Assembly (NCBI GenBank): GCA_017463245.1
Contig: JAFTPN010000032.1
Location: forward strand, 1 to 43,745
Reading direction: 5' to 3'
Length of the DNA: 43,745 nt
Origin: Clostridia bacterium
Lineage (GTDB): Bacteria > Bacillota > Clostridia > Christensenellales > Aristaeellaceae
The notes beneath the pieces are model-generated. The model worked only from the letters and a program-made list of their open reading frames with translations. It had not been told where the DNA came from and did no database searches. Below are positions 23,609-31,223 of this stretch, piece after piece (within the stretch, counting starts at the first letter, position 1; every line of letters begins with the position of its first letter). A program made the position numbers and the translations under genes.

Positions 23609-25162
23609 ATGATGAAAAAGTTCCTTTTGGCGCTGCTGGCGGCGCTGTGCATCCTGGGTGTGGCCTGCGCCGGCGCAGAAACGCTGACCTTCGACGCCAT
23701 CTCCGCTACCTGCGAGATCGATGACGACTACATTCTTATTACGGCTGACAACATGAGCGCCCACCCGGACTGGATCGCCAACCGCGGCTCCACCCTGGAG
23801 GCGCTGCTGGCCGACTTTGAAGCCCGGGGCGTGCTGGCGCAGGCCTGGAGCAAGGCGGACGACGTGTGCATCGAATTCACCGCCGTGAAGGACAGCATGG
23901 CCAACGAGTATTTCGACATCGACCAGCAGTCCACCGCCACCCGCTCCTCCTATCGCAAGCAGCACCTGAACGGCGCGCAGTTCAAGTCCGAGGGGTACAG
24001 CTATTCCTCTGCCGAGTGGAAGAACTACACCAAGGGCGGCCGCTTCCTGATGCTGAAGTACACCCGCGAGTTTGGCGGCGAGAGCTACAAGGGCTTTGCC
24101 CGTCGCACCATCCGCAATGGGTATACCATCACGGTGGACTACAAGGTGTATGGCCGCAACCTGAAAAATGCCGACAACAACAAGCTGACGGAGATCCTCA
24201 AGACCTGGAAATTCACCACCGTGAAGGTCAAGCCCCTGGACGTGGTGAACAAGGTGGTCTTTACCGAAACGCCCCCCACGGAGACCAACACGGGCAAGTT
24301 CTCGGTGGAAGGCACCTGCGACCCCGGGCTGCACTTCACGGGCGTGCTGATGCGCATGTCCTCGCCCGATCCCATTCTCATCGAGGCGGACGCCACCGCC
24401 AAGGGCAAGTTCTCCATGGACGTGGAGCTGCCGGAGGAGGGCGTGTGGCTCATGACCCTCACCGTGGACAACCAGGGTACGGTGACCGAGGAGATCGTGT
24501 TCGACACCACCACCTATCAGGACACCCTGCTGCCGGTGAACTTCAACGAGGATATGCCCATCGACTTTGAGGTGGCCGAACCCTCCGAGATCAACAGCAA
24601 CACCCTGGTGATCTCCGGCAAGACCATCCGCAACGTGAAGATCCAGTGCATCGTGGGCGATTTCTACGACAAGCAGGTGACCACCAACGCCAACGGCACC
24701 TTCTCCTTCAAGATCGACACCAGCAAGGAAGGCAACTACAACATCACCGTGGTCTTCCAGAAGAAGAACTACACCACCCGCCGCTTCACGGCCATGGGCA
24801 GCCGCGTCCTCACCGAAGAGGACGTGAAGGCCAACTACCGTGAGGAAGCCGTGAAGCCCGCCTATTCCACCCTGACGGACAAGATCAAGGGCTACACCGG
24901 GCGCATCATGGGCTACGGCCTGTACATGGTGAGCAAGACCCAGCAGGAGGACGGCAAGTGGCTGGTGGAGATGGGCATGCGCACCTCCAGCAAGACCAAG
25001 AGCGGCTACCGGGACATTGTGTACATCCTTGCGGAAGAGGAACCCACCTTTGAATTGGGCAGCAAGCAGAAGATGTACGGCAAGTGTACGGGTGAGATCG
25101 AGGTGGAGGGGAAGGATTATCCCGCGTTTGAGCTGCTGTTCTGGGATGGGGAAGTCAAGTAA
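23609..25162 (+). CDS. Secreted protein with Ig-like domains, function unknown
   Basis: A 517-residue exported protein I cannot name. A signal peptide ends near CAGAE (about residue 23). Residues 25-210 form a mixed domain with many Tyr and Lys. Two beta-sandwich, Ig-like segments follow: about 225-305 (GKFSVEGTCDPG, KFSMDVELPEEGVWLMTLTV) and 325-400 (NTLVISGKTIRN, GTFSFKIDTSKEGNYNITVV). The C-terminal 115 residues are again mixed. No catalytic signature or anchor is seen. Tandem ATG codons at 23609 and 23612 and a GTG at 23600 leave the exact start open. It is monocistronic with a good promoter and terminator. Confidence 0.8.
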   Translation: MMKKFLLALLAALCILGVACAGAETLTFDAISATCEIDDDYILITADNMSAHPDWIANRGSTLEALLADFEARGVLAQAWSKADDVCIEFTAVKDSMANEYFDIDQQSTATRSSYRKQHLNGAQFKSEGYSYSSAEWKNYTKGGRFLMLKYTREFGGESYKGFARRTIRNGYTITVDYKVYGRNLKNADNNKLTEILKTWKFTTVKVKPLDVVNKVVFTETPPTETNTGKFSVEGTCDPGLHFTGVLMRMSSPDPILIEADATAKGKFSMDVELPEEGVWLMTLTVDNQGTVTEEIVFDTTTYQDTLLPVNFNEDMPIDFEVAEPSEINSNTLVISGKTIRNVKIQCIVGDFYDKQVTTNANGTFSFKIDTSKEGNYNITVVFQKKNYTTRRFTAMGSRVLTEEDVKANYREEAVKPAYSTLTDKIKGYTGRIMGYGLYMVSKTQQEDGKWLVEMGMRTSSKTKSGYRDIVYILAEEEPTFELGSKQKMYGKCTGEIEVEGKDYPAFELLFWDGEVK

Positions 25163-25173
25163 ATTGAAACAAA

Positions 25174-25208
25174 AAAAGGAGCTGGCCACAGCGGGCAGCT
25201 CCTTTTCT
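25174..25208. terminator. Bidirectional terminator between the Ig-like gene and nth
   Basis: Arms AAAAGGAGCTG and CAGCTCCTTTT enclose an 11-base loop, with A- and T-runs on both sides. Confidence 0.92.
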
Positions 25209-25212
25209 ATGC

Positions 25213-25848
25213 TCATTTTTTGTGATATTCCTTGCACATCTCCCGCAGGGCGCACTCCTCGCACAGGGGGCGCTGGGCTTTGCACACCCGGCGGCCGTGC
25301 CAGATCAGCCAATGATGGGCGTCGCACCAGTCCGCCTTGGGAATGGCGCGCATGAGCTGCTTCTCGGTTTCCTCCACGGTTTTGGCGTCGGCCAGGCCAA
25401 GACGGTTGCTCACGCGGAACACGTGGGTGTCCACCGCCAGGGCAGGCACCTTGAAGGCGTTGGCCAGCACCACGTTGGCGGTTTTGCGGCCAACGCCGGG
25501 CAGGGCGGTGAGCTCCTCGCGGGTGGCGGGAACTTCGCCCCCGTGGCGGGCGCAGAGCAGGCGGCAGGTCTCGATGATGTTGCTGGCCTTGCTCCTGAAG
25601 CCGCAGCTCTTCACCATGGGGAACAGGTCGTCCAGCTGGGCTTCTGCCATGGCATGGGCGTTGGGGTAGCGGGCGAACACGGCGGGGGTGACCTTGTTCA
25701 CCTGCTTGTCGGTGCATTGGGCGGAGAGCATGGTGGCGATGAGGGTCTCGTAGGGGTTGGTGAAGTTCAGCTCCGGCCCTGCATCGGGGTAGAGGTCGTG
25801 AAGGGCGGCCAGGATGGCCTTTTTGCTGGTACGCATGGTGTGCCTCAT
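25213..25848 (-). CDS. nth: Endonuclease III
   Basis: A base-excision repair DNA glycosylase and AP lyase that removes oxidised pyrimidines. The 211-residue protein has the helix-hairpin-helix LPGVGRKTA with catalytic Lys122, Asp140 in AVDTHVFRVSNRLG, and a [4Fe-4S] loop of C189-x6-C196-x2-C199-x5-C205. The start at 25848 is chosen because its ATG overlaps the stop of folT (ATGA); an ATG at 25836 is possible. The frame stays open far upstream, but that part is only the shadow of folT. As second gene of the operon it should share the THF riboswitch transcript. Confidence 0.94.
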   Translation of the reverse strand: MRHTMRTSKKAILAALHDLYPDAGPELNFTNPYETLIATMLSAQCTDKQVNKVTPAVFARYPNAHAMAEAQLDDLFPMVKSCGFRSKASNIIETCRLLCARHGGEVPATREELTALPGVGRKTANVVLANAFKVPALAVDTHVFRVSNRLGLADAKTVEETEKQLMRAIPKADWCDAHHWLIWHGRRVCKAQRPLCEECALREMCKEYHKK

Positions 25849-26366
25849 TTCATGTTCAGGTTCAGTTTGGCCTTGTCCAGTCCCCGCAGCAGCAGATAGC
25901 CCAGCAGGATGTTGGCGGGCGCTTCGATCAGGTAGGTCGGGCCGCGGAGAACAAGCCAGCCGAAGTAGCCGCGCCCATTGGCGGAATAGAGGATGCTGAG
26001 CCACACGGAGTTCAGCAGCCAGTTGATGAGCATGGAGCAGACCACCGCAATGCATACCCGCAGCAGCGTGGTCTTGCGCTTGTGCAGCACCAGGCCGCAG
26101 ACCAGTCCCACCAGCACATTGGTGAGGGTGAAGCCGGGGAAGTATGCGCCCTGGGGAAACAGGTGCGCACCGATGAGATCGCCCAGGCCGCCCACCAGCA
26201 TGGCCGCAGGCGCGCCCAGCAGCCATCCGGCAATGAGGATGGGCTGGAAGCCGAAATTGTACTGCTTATCCAGGAAAGGGATCTGCAAAAGGTTGCCAAG
26301 GATGATCTGCAAAGCAGTCAGCATGGCGGTGAGGGTGATGAACAGAATGCGATTCTTTTTGGGCAT
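25845..26366 (-). CDS. folT: Folate-specific ECF transporter S component
   Basis: A 173-residue membrane protein with about six hydrophobic helices, the substrate-binding (S) component of an energy-coupling-factor folate importer. FPGFTLTNVLVG and the LGAPAAMLVGGLGDLIGA stretch fit FolT. It has no ATPase of its own and should dock on the shared EcfA1-EcfA2-EcfT module encoded at 31220-33707. The assignment to folate rests mainly on the tetrahydrofolate riboswitch directly upstream. The ATG at 26366 follows GCAGGAGG, which the leader can mask. It overlaps nth by four bases. Confidence 0.92.
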   Translation of the reverse strand: MPKKNRILFITLTAMLTALQIILGNLLQIPFLDKQYNFGFQPILIAGWLLGAPAAMLVGGLGDLIGAHLFPQGAYFPGFTLTNVLVGLVCGLVLHKRKTTLLRVCIAVVCSMLINWLLNSVWLSILYSANGRGYFGWLVLRGPTYLIEAPANILLGYLLLRGLDKAKLNLNMK

Positions 26367-26372
26367 AGAGAA

Positions 26373-26405
26373 CCTCCTGCAAGCAAAAAATTGACTCGCA
26401 GGAGG
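26373..26405 (-). promoter_or_regulatory. Ribosome-site sequestering hairpin of the folT leader
   Basis: On the minus strand, CCTCCTGC (26398-26405), directly after the aptamer, is a perfect complement of GCAGGAGG (26373-26380), the folT Shine-Dalgarno. The loop is 17 bases. This is a likely expression platform acting on translation. Confidence 0.78.
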
Positions 26406-26416
26406 CAGCTAACGCA

Positions 26417-26546
26417 AGCAGCGGGATGCGCCGCTGGCACCGCGGAGCCTTGCCTCATTTCTAAAGAAACGAGCCGAAGTCCCCTTCGTTTCATGGCAAC
26501 TCCCCGTCCATGAACACTTAACGCGCCAGCAGCTACTCTGCCTGCT
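26417..26546 (-). ncRNA. Tetrahydrofolate (THF) riboswitch
   Basis: On the minus strand, AGAGTAGCTGCTGGCGCGTTAA followed by GTG matches the conserved 5' half of the THF aptamer (quoted in part: GCGTTAAGTG). GGTGCCAGCGGCGCATCC matches the 3' half. GCTGGC and GCCAGC form P2, and AGCAG and CTGCT form P1. The third helix is longer than in the type examples. It precedes folT, a classic THF-riboswitch target. Confidence 0.9.
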
Positions 26547-26562
26547 ACGAATCAGTACCCAC

Positions 26563-26591
26563 ATTGTAACCTGTTTTGGCGCATTTTGCAA
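26563..26591 (-). promoter_or_regulatory. Promoter of the THF riboswitch-folT-nth transcript
   Basis: On the minus strand TTGCAA (26586-26591), 17 bases, TACAAT (26563-26568), about 15 bases before the aptamer. Confidence 0.8.
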
Positions 26592-26615
26592 TGGAGATAC
26601 ACAGGAAGTGCAGCG

Positions 26616-27560
26616 TCAGGCGGTGGGCAGATAGAGGAAATTCATTGCTTCATCGAAAATGGGCTTGCCCTGGGCAAAGGGGAGAAGCATTTCACTTTCC
26701 CAGCGGAGAAGGCGGGCGGGGAACCAGGGTTCCTTGGGCCAGGTGTCGGCATGGAACACAAAAGCGCCCAGCAGCCCATGGATGAACCCTGCCTCCATTT
26801 CCCGATGACGGAGAATGCCGCCCGCCGCCTGATAGCCCCGCACGGCGGCACTGCGCTGCACCGTGCTGCTGAAGCCTGCCAGCAGCATGCCCAGGTCGGT
26901 CATGGGGAGACCGATGCCGCACAGGGAGAAGTCGATGGGAACAAGGCCATGTTCCGTTTGCAGGATGTTGGAGGGGGAGAGATCGTCGTGGATGGCGATG
27001 GGCGCGTCCTCCGAGGTGGTAAAGCTCTGCGCCACGGCCTCACAGGCGGCGCGGAGGATGCCCGCATGTTCGTCGCCCAGGTGATGGCGCTGCACCATGG
27101 CGGTGAGCAAGTCAGCCTTGGCACGGGCATCGGCTTCGTCGTAGGCGCGGAGGCCGGGGTGGGTGAAGCCGCGGGCAGCCTGGTGCAGGCGGGCGGTCAT
27201 TTCACCGGCGTGAAAGCACAGCTCGGCGGTGTACTCCTTGCCGGGAAGCACCTGGCCGGGCAGCCAGCGCAGCAGCGTGGCGGCGGTGCCGTCCGGCAGG
27301 AGCGCAAGCAAATCGCCGGAGGGCGTAGACTGGGGCTGCTGCACGTTCATGCCCTGGTGGCACAGGTGGGCAAGAAAGGCCAGCTCGGCCTGACGATTCG
27401 CAATGGTGCAGGGCGCATAGATGCCCGGCGCAGGGCTGTGGATGCGCAGCAGATATTCCTCTGCTACGCGGTAGGTCAGGTTCTCGTTGTGCTGGAGGAA
27501 CACAGACTCTGCGCCCTCAAGGCCGTAGCAGGACAGCGCCTGGCGGAGCAGCTCGCTCAT
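26616..27560 (-). CDS. Aminoglycoside-phosphotransferase/choline-kinase family protein
   Basis: A 314-residue APH-fold small-molecule kinase or kinase-like protein. The catalytic loop is HDDLSPSNIL (191-200) with Asp193-type base and Asn198. The metal-binding DFG equivalent is IDFSLCG with Asp210. The N-terminal lobe has LTYRVAEEYLLRIH as nucleotide-binding strands. The substrate is unknown; members phosphorylate choline, homoserine, sugars or antibiotics, and resistance should not be assumed. Its start overlaps the stop of the FAD oxidoreductase gene by four bases (ATGA), so the two are co-translated. An in-frame extension upstream is the oxidoreductase's shadow. Confidence 0.87.
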   Translation of the reverse strand: MSELLRQALSCYGLEGAESVFLQHNENLTYRVAEEYLLRIHSPAPGIYAPCTIANRQAELAFLAHLCHQGMNVQQPQSTPSGDLLALLPDGTAATLLRWLPGQVLPGKEYTAELCFHAGEMTARLHQAARGFTHPGLRAYDEADARAKADLLTAMVQRHHLGDEHAGILRAACEAVAQSFTTSEDAPIAIHDDLSPSNILQTEHGLVPIDFSLCGIGLPMTDLGMLLAGFSSTVQRSAAVRGYQAAGGILRHREMEAGFIHGLLGAFVFHADTWPKEPWFPARLLRWESEMLLPFAQGKPIFDEAMNFLYLPTA

Positions 27561-29152
27561 GCGTGGCTCCTTTCCAGCGCGGCATAGGCGGCGGCAATGC
27601 CGTCCACCGCGGCGCTGACGATGCCTCCGGCATAGCCTGCGCCTTCGCCCACGGGGAAGAGGCCGTCCAGGCGGTCGGCCAGGTAATCGGTGCCGCGGGG
27701 CAGGCGCACGGGGGAGGAGGAGCGGGTCTCCACGCCGGTGAGGACGGCGTCGGGGTGGGCAAAGCCGTGGAGCTGCCTGTCCATCTGGGTGATGCCCAGC
27801 TGTAGGTCGCGGAAGATGAAATCCGGCAGGCAATCCCGCAGGTCAGCGGGGGTCACGCCGGGCTGGTAGGTGGGCTGCACCTCGCCCAGGCGGGCGGAGG
27901 CGCGGCCAGAGAGGAAGTCCTCCACACGCTGCACGGGGGCGCGGAAATCGCCGCCGCCGGTGCGGTAGGCCGCCTGCTCGATGCTGCGCTGCCACACGAA
28001 ACCCGCCAGGGGATGATCGTCGCCGAAATCCTCGGGGTTCACGCCCACCAGCAGGGCGGCATTGGCATTGCGGCCATCGCGGGCGTGGTAGCTCATACCG
28101 TTGACCACCAGGCCGCCGGGCTGGGACGCGGCAGCGATGACCTCGCCGCCGGGACACATGCAGAAGGTGTACACGCCCCGGCCATCGGGGGTGTGGATGT
28201 TGAGCTTGTAGTCCGCTGCGTGCAGGGCGGGGTGATCGGCAAAGCGGCCGTACTGGCTGCGGTTGATGAGGGCTTGCGGATGCTCGATGCGCACGCCCAT
28301 GGCGAAGGGCTTCTGCACCATGGTCACACCCTGCTGGAACAGGGACTGGATGGTATCGCGGGCGCTGTGGCCAATGGCGAGAAGCACGGTGTCGGTGAGG
28401 ATCTCTTCGGTCACACCGTCGTGCTGCACGGTGATGCCCTCCACGTGCTGGCCGCGGAGGATCAGCCCGGTGAGGCGGGTCTCGAAACGGACATCGCCGC
28501 CCAGGGAGATGATCTCCCGGCGGATGGAGGCCACCACGGCTTTCAGCCTGTCGGTGCCGATGTGGGGCTTTTGCAGGAAGAGGATATCCTCCGGCGCGCC
28601 GTGGCGCACGAAGGTCTCCAGCACCGTGCGCTGATGGGGCGACTTGATGCCCGTGGTGAGCTTGCCATCGGAAAACGCCCCGGCGCCGCCCTCGCCAAAC
28701 TGCACATTGCTGTTGGGGTCGAGGGTGCCGTCCTTCATCATGGCGGAAACGTCCTGGGTGCGCTGATCAACGGGCTTGCCCCGCTCAATGAGGATGGGGT
28801 TCGCCCCGGCCTTGGCCAAAATCAGCGCAGCAAACAGGCCTGCGGGGCCGGCGCCCACCACCACCGGGGGACGGCGGAACGCAGCGGGCGGGATGGGCCT
28901 GGCAGGCTTGGCGACTACCTTGGTGGCCACGCCATTCTTCAGGCGGCGCAGCACATCGTCCTCGTTTTTCACGGAAACATCCACCGTGAGGACGAAGTGC
29001 ACATCGGCCTTGTCGCGGGCGTCAATGGACTTTTTCACCAGGGTGATGGACTGCACCAGCGCGGCGGTGAGCTTCAGCTTGCGGCACACCAGAGCCAGCA
29101 GATCGCCATCGGCGTAGGACAGAGGGACGGAGAGGTTGGATAGGCGGAGCAT
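27557..29152 (-). CDS. NAD(P)/FAD-dependent oxidoreductase (COG2509-like)
   Basis: A 531-residue flavoprotein of the uncharacterised FAD-dependent dehydrogenase family. Residues 1-90 form the extra N-terminal domain typical of this group, with DARDKADVHFVLTVDV. The FAD-binding Rossmann motif is VVVGAGPAGLFAALILAKAG (97-116). SNVQFGEGGAGAFSDGKLTT and the C-terminal DGLFPVGEGAGYAGGIVSAA are further family blocks. The ATG at 29152 follows CCAGGAGG. The frame runs on to 29545, but that stretch is repeat-derived. It leads the two-gene unit with the APH-fold gene. Substrate and electron partner are unknown. Confidence 0.92.
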   Translation of the reverse strand: MLRLSNLSVPLSYADGDLLALVCRKLKLTAALVQSITLVKKSIDARDKADVHFVLTVDVSVKNEDDVLRRLKNGVATKVVAKPARPIPPAAFRRPPVVVGAGPAGLFAALILAKAGANPILIERGKPVDQRTQDVSAMMKDGTLDPNSNVQFGEGGAGAFSDGKLTTGIKSPHQRTVLETFVRHGAPEDILFLQKPHIGTDRLKAVVASIRREIISLGGDVRFETRLTGLILRGQHVEGITVQHDGVTEEILTDTVLLAIGHSARDTIQSLFQQGVTMVQKPFAMGVRIEHPQALINRSQYGRFADHPALHAADYKLNIHTPDGRGVYTFCMCPGGEVIAAASQPGGLVVNGMSYHARDGRNANAALLVGVNPEDFGDDHPLAGFVWQRSIEQAAYRTGGGDFRAPVQRVEDFLSGRASARLGEVQPTYQPGVTPADLRDCLPDFIFRDLQLGITQMDRQLHGFAHPDAVLTGVETRSSSPVRLPRGTDYLADRLDGLFPVGEGAGYAGGIVSAAVDGIAAAYAALERSHA

Positions 29153-29166
29153 AGGGCCTCCTGGTA

Positions 29167-29208
29167 AATTCGGAATTCGGAATTCGGAATGCGGAATGCG
29201 GAATGCGG
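29167..29208. repeat. Six tandem 7-bp repeats (AATTCGG/AATGCGG)
   Basis: Three copies of AATTCGG are followed by three of AATGCGG, and a decayed seventh copy follows. The unit is not a multiple of three and lies outside any gene, just upstream of the oxidoreductase start. Confidence 0.92.
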
Positions 29209-29263
29209 AATTGAGAGGGTGGCGGTAGGGGGAGCGACGGGGTGGGGCAAGCGGCAGAACCAC

Positions 29264-29308
29264 TCCCTCAGTCGCCTTGCGGCGACAGCTCCCTCGGGGA
29301 GGGAGCCT
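29264..29308. repeat. Palindromic repeat related to the element at 13893
   Basis: GTCGCC-TTGC-GGCGAC is followed by GCTCCCTC-GGG-GAGGGAGC. The order of CCTCAGTC, a GC hairpin, GACAGCT and a purine-rich palindrome mirrors the right half of the 13893-14015 element. It appears to be a dispersed repeat of this genome. Confidence 0.75.
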
Positions 29309-29411
29309 TTTGGAGTGCATAACCAAACTTTCCCCGCGTCGCGGCGCGACCGTATTCGCGCCGTGACCCCAGCTCGGAGATCGCCCAATAGCGCCATCCC
29401 CGAAAGGGATT

Positions 29412-29490
29412 CTTAAGGGTCGAAGACCCTTAAGCGGGATTCCCAAGGGCAGCGCCCTTGGGCGGGAGTCCAGAGGGCAGAGCCCTCTGG
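29412..29490. repeat. Three tandem hairpins next to the phosphoesterase stop
   Basis: CTTAAGGGTC-GAA-GACCCTTAAG (29412-29434), CCCAAGGGC-AGC-GCCCTTGGG (29442-29462) and CCAGAGGGC-AGA-GCCCTCTGG (29470-29490) share a GGG core, a 3-base loop and GCGGGA joints. None has a T-run. The stretch 29153-29492 has no gene and consists almost wholly of these repeats plus a GGCGCG/CGCGCC hairpin. Confidence 0.85.
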
Positions 29491-29492
29491 CG

Positions 29493-30437
29493 TCACTCCA
29501 CGAACAGCTCCGGCCAGCGGTGGGGGGCGGCGGTGAGCCACTCATCGTAGGCGGCTTGCCAGGTGTCTTTGGCGAAGGGGCGGCGGGGGTCGCCGATGCG
29601 GGCGGCGTATTCCTCGGTGTACCAGAGCAGGCTGGCTACTTTTTCGCGGCGGGTGCGCCACTCGCAGAAGATGGTCTCGCTCCAGATGCGGGCTTCGGCG
29701 TACTGCCCGGTGGTTTTCACCTGGGCAATGAGGGCTTCCACATCGTAGGGGATGCGGCGCTCTTCCACGGTGATGCTGCCGTTTTCGATGGTCAGCAGGG
29801 TGTAGCAGGCGCCGAAATCGCAGCCGTCCAGGGGCATGCCGCAGGAGCCGGGATTGACGAGCCAGCGGCCGTTGAAGCAGCCGTGGGTCTGGATGTGGTT
29901 GTGGCCAAAGACGTACACGCCGGGCTCCAACGCGGCGATGGCGCTGCGGCAGGCTTCGTCCTCTGCCATGGTGCGGCGGAAATCGGCCAGAAGCGCCTCG
30001 CGGGTCACCCGGGTGCGGGGATAGCGGGCGGGGAAGGCGCTGGTGCGGAAGTGGGCGTGGAGCGCCTTGCCCATGAAAGCCTCGGAGGAATGCGCCATGC
30101 GCAGGGTGACGCCCTCGCAAGGGAGGGTGAGTTCCTCCGGCAGAGCGTCCAGCCAGGCTTTGTTGTCGGGGGTCAGGGTGCGGGCGCACCAGCGGGAGAC
30201 CTCGAACTGGCCATCGTCGCCAGGGGGAACGTCCAGGTGGTTCTCGTCGTTGCCGCGGACGAAATGGGCGTTGGGCAGGGCGCGGAGCAGGGCGGCGACT
30301 TCGTTCGGCCAGGGGGCGCTGATGGAATAATCGCCCACGAAAAGATACGCCCCGGCACCCTGCTGGCGTGCGTCATCAAGGGCGAGGCGCAGGGCGGGGG
30401 CGTTGCCGTGGATATCGGAAATAATGGCGTACTTCAT
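29493..30437 (-). CDS. Calcineurin-like metallophosphoesterase
   Basis: A 314-residue two-metal phosphoesterase of the YfcE/MPE type. The metal-binding motifs appear in order: SDIHGN (D8, H10), VGDY (D36), RGNDE (Asn63, where GNH is usual), AHSSE, GHNHIQ and NPGS. The GNH His is replaced by Asp, which may lower turnover or shift specificity. Residues 230-314 form a helical C-terminal extension not present in short YfcE proteins. It starts three bases after truA and belongs to the ecf-truA operon. The natural substrate, a nucleotide or a phosphodiester, is unknown. Confidence 0.9.
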   Translation of the reverse strand: MKYAIISDIHGNAPALRLALDDARQQGAGAYLFVGDYSISAPWPNEVAALLRALPNAHFVRGNDENHLDVPPGDDGQFEVSRWCARTLTPDNKAWLDALPEELTLPCEGVTLRMAHSSEAFMGKALHAHFRTSAFPARYPRTRVTREALLADFRRTMAEDEACRSAIAALEPGVYVFGHNHIQTHGCFNGRWLVNPGSCGMPLDGCDFGACYTLLTIENGSITVEERRIPYDVEALIAQVKTTGQYAEARIWSETIFCEWRTRREKVASLLWYTEEYAARIGDPRRPFAKDTWQAAYDEWLTAAPHRWPELFVE

Positions 30438-30440
30438 GGT

Positions 30441-31223
30441 TCAATCCTCGTGCCAGCGGATGCTGTCGGGCAGGGTGAAGGCGGCCTCGGGGTAGTCCAC
30501 GCGGGTCAGCTCCAGGCCGTGGGGCGGGGCGGTGACACCCAGATCCAGCCGGCTGCCGCTGGCGATGGCGCGGGTGAAGGCGTCCTCCCCCCGGCGATGG
30601 TGGCCGATCTCGATCAGCGTTCCGGCGATGATGCGCACCATGTTGTACAGGAAGGCGTCGCCCTCGATGGTGAGGGTGATTTCCTCGCCCTGCTGGGTGA
30701 GGTTGACCTTGTGGATGGTGCGGACGGTGGTCTTGGCGGTGCCGCCGCTGGCCTGGAAGGCTGCGAAATCGTGCTTGCCAAGGAGCGTCTGGGCGGCGCG
30801 CTGCATGGGCGCCAGATCAAGCGCCACGGGCACGTGCACATGGGTGTTGCGGCGGATGGCGCTGCCGTGGCGGGTGTTGATGATGCGGTAGGTGTACTGC
30901 TTGCCGCAGGTCATGAAGCGGGCATGGAAATCCGAGGGGACTTCACGGCCGGTGAGGACGCGCACGTCCCTGGGCAGCATGGTGTTGAGAACGAAGGGAA
31001 ATTTCTCCGGGGGAATGGAGGATTCCGTGTCGAAATGCACGGCCTGCCCCAGGGCGTGAACGCCTGCATCGGTGCGGCTGGCGCCGGTGACCACAATGCG
31101 CTCATGGGTGGCCTGGGAGAGGGCTTCCTCCAGCACCTGCTGCACGGCCAGGCCATTCAGCTGCCGCTGCCAGCCGGCGTAGGCGGTGCCATCGTATTCC
31201 ACAGTCAGCAGGATGCGCTTCAC
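30441..31223 (-). CDS. truA: tRNA pseudouridine(38-40) synthase
   Basis: Converts uridines 38, 39 and 40 of tRNA anticodon arms to pseudouridine. The 260-residue protein carries the catalytic Asp52 in GASRTDAGVHALGQ. It opens with LTVEYDGTAYAGWQRQ and has FLYNMVRIIAGTLIEIG near the C terminus, both typical. Its start overlaps the ecfT stop by four bases (ATGA), so it is coupled to the transporter genes. The order ecfA1-ecfA2-ecfT-truA is common in Bacillota, often near ribosomal-protein genes. Confidence 0.97.
   Translation of the reverse strand: MKRILLTVEYDGTAYAGWQRQLNGLAVQQVLEEALSQATHERIVVTGASRTDAGVHALGQAVHFDTESSIPPEKFPFVLNTMLPRDVRVLTGREVPSDFHARFMTCGKQYTYRIINTRHGSAIRRNTHVHVPVALDLAPMQRAAQTLLGKHDFAAFQASGGTAKTTVRTIHKVNLTQQGEEITLTIEGDAFLYNMVRIIAGTLIEIGHHRRGEDAFTRAIASGSRLDLGVTAPPHGLELTRVDYPEAAFTLPDSIRWHED

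Noticed and set aside
25849-26226. N-terminal extension of endonuclease III to 337 residues
   Set aside because: The extra part is the shadow of folT; the ATGA overlap at 25845-25848 and the 211-residue family length fix the start.
26616-27560. Antibiotic resistance phosphotransferase
   Set aside because: The APH fold covers many small-molecule kinases, the gene is tied to an oxidoreductase, and no resistance-specific motif or mobile element is present.
29153-29545. N-terminal extension of the FAD oxidoreductase to 662 residues
   Set aside because: The extension is translated from 7-bp repeats and hairpins and overlaps the phosphoesterase gene; AGGAGG precedes the ATG at 29152.
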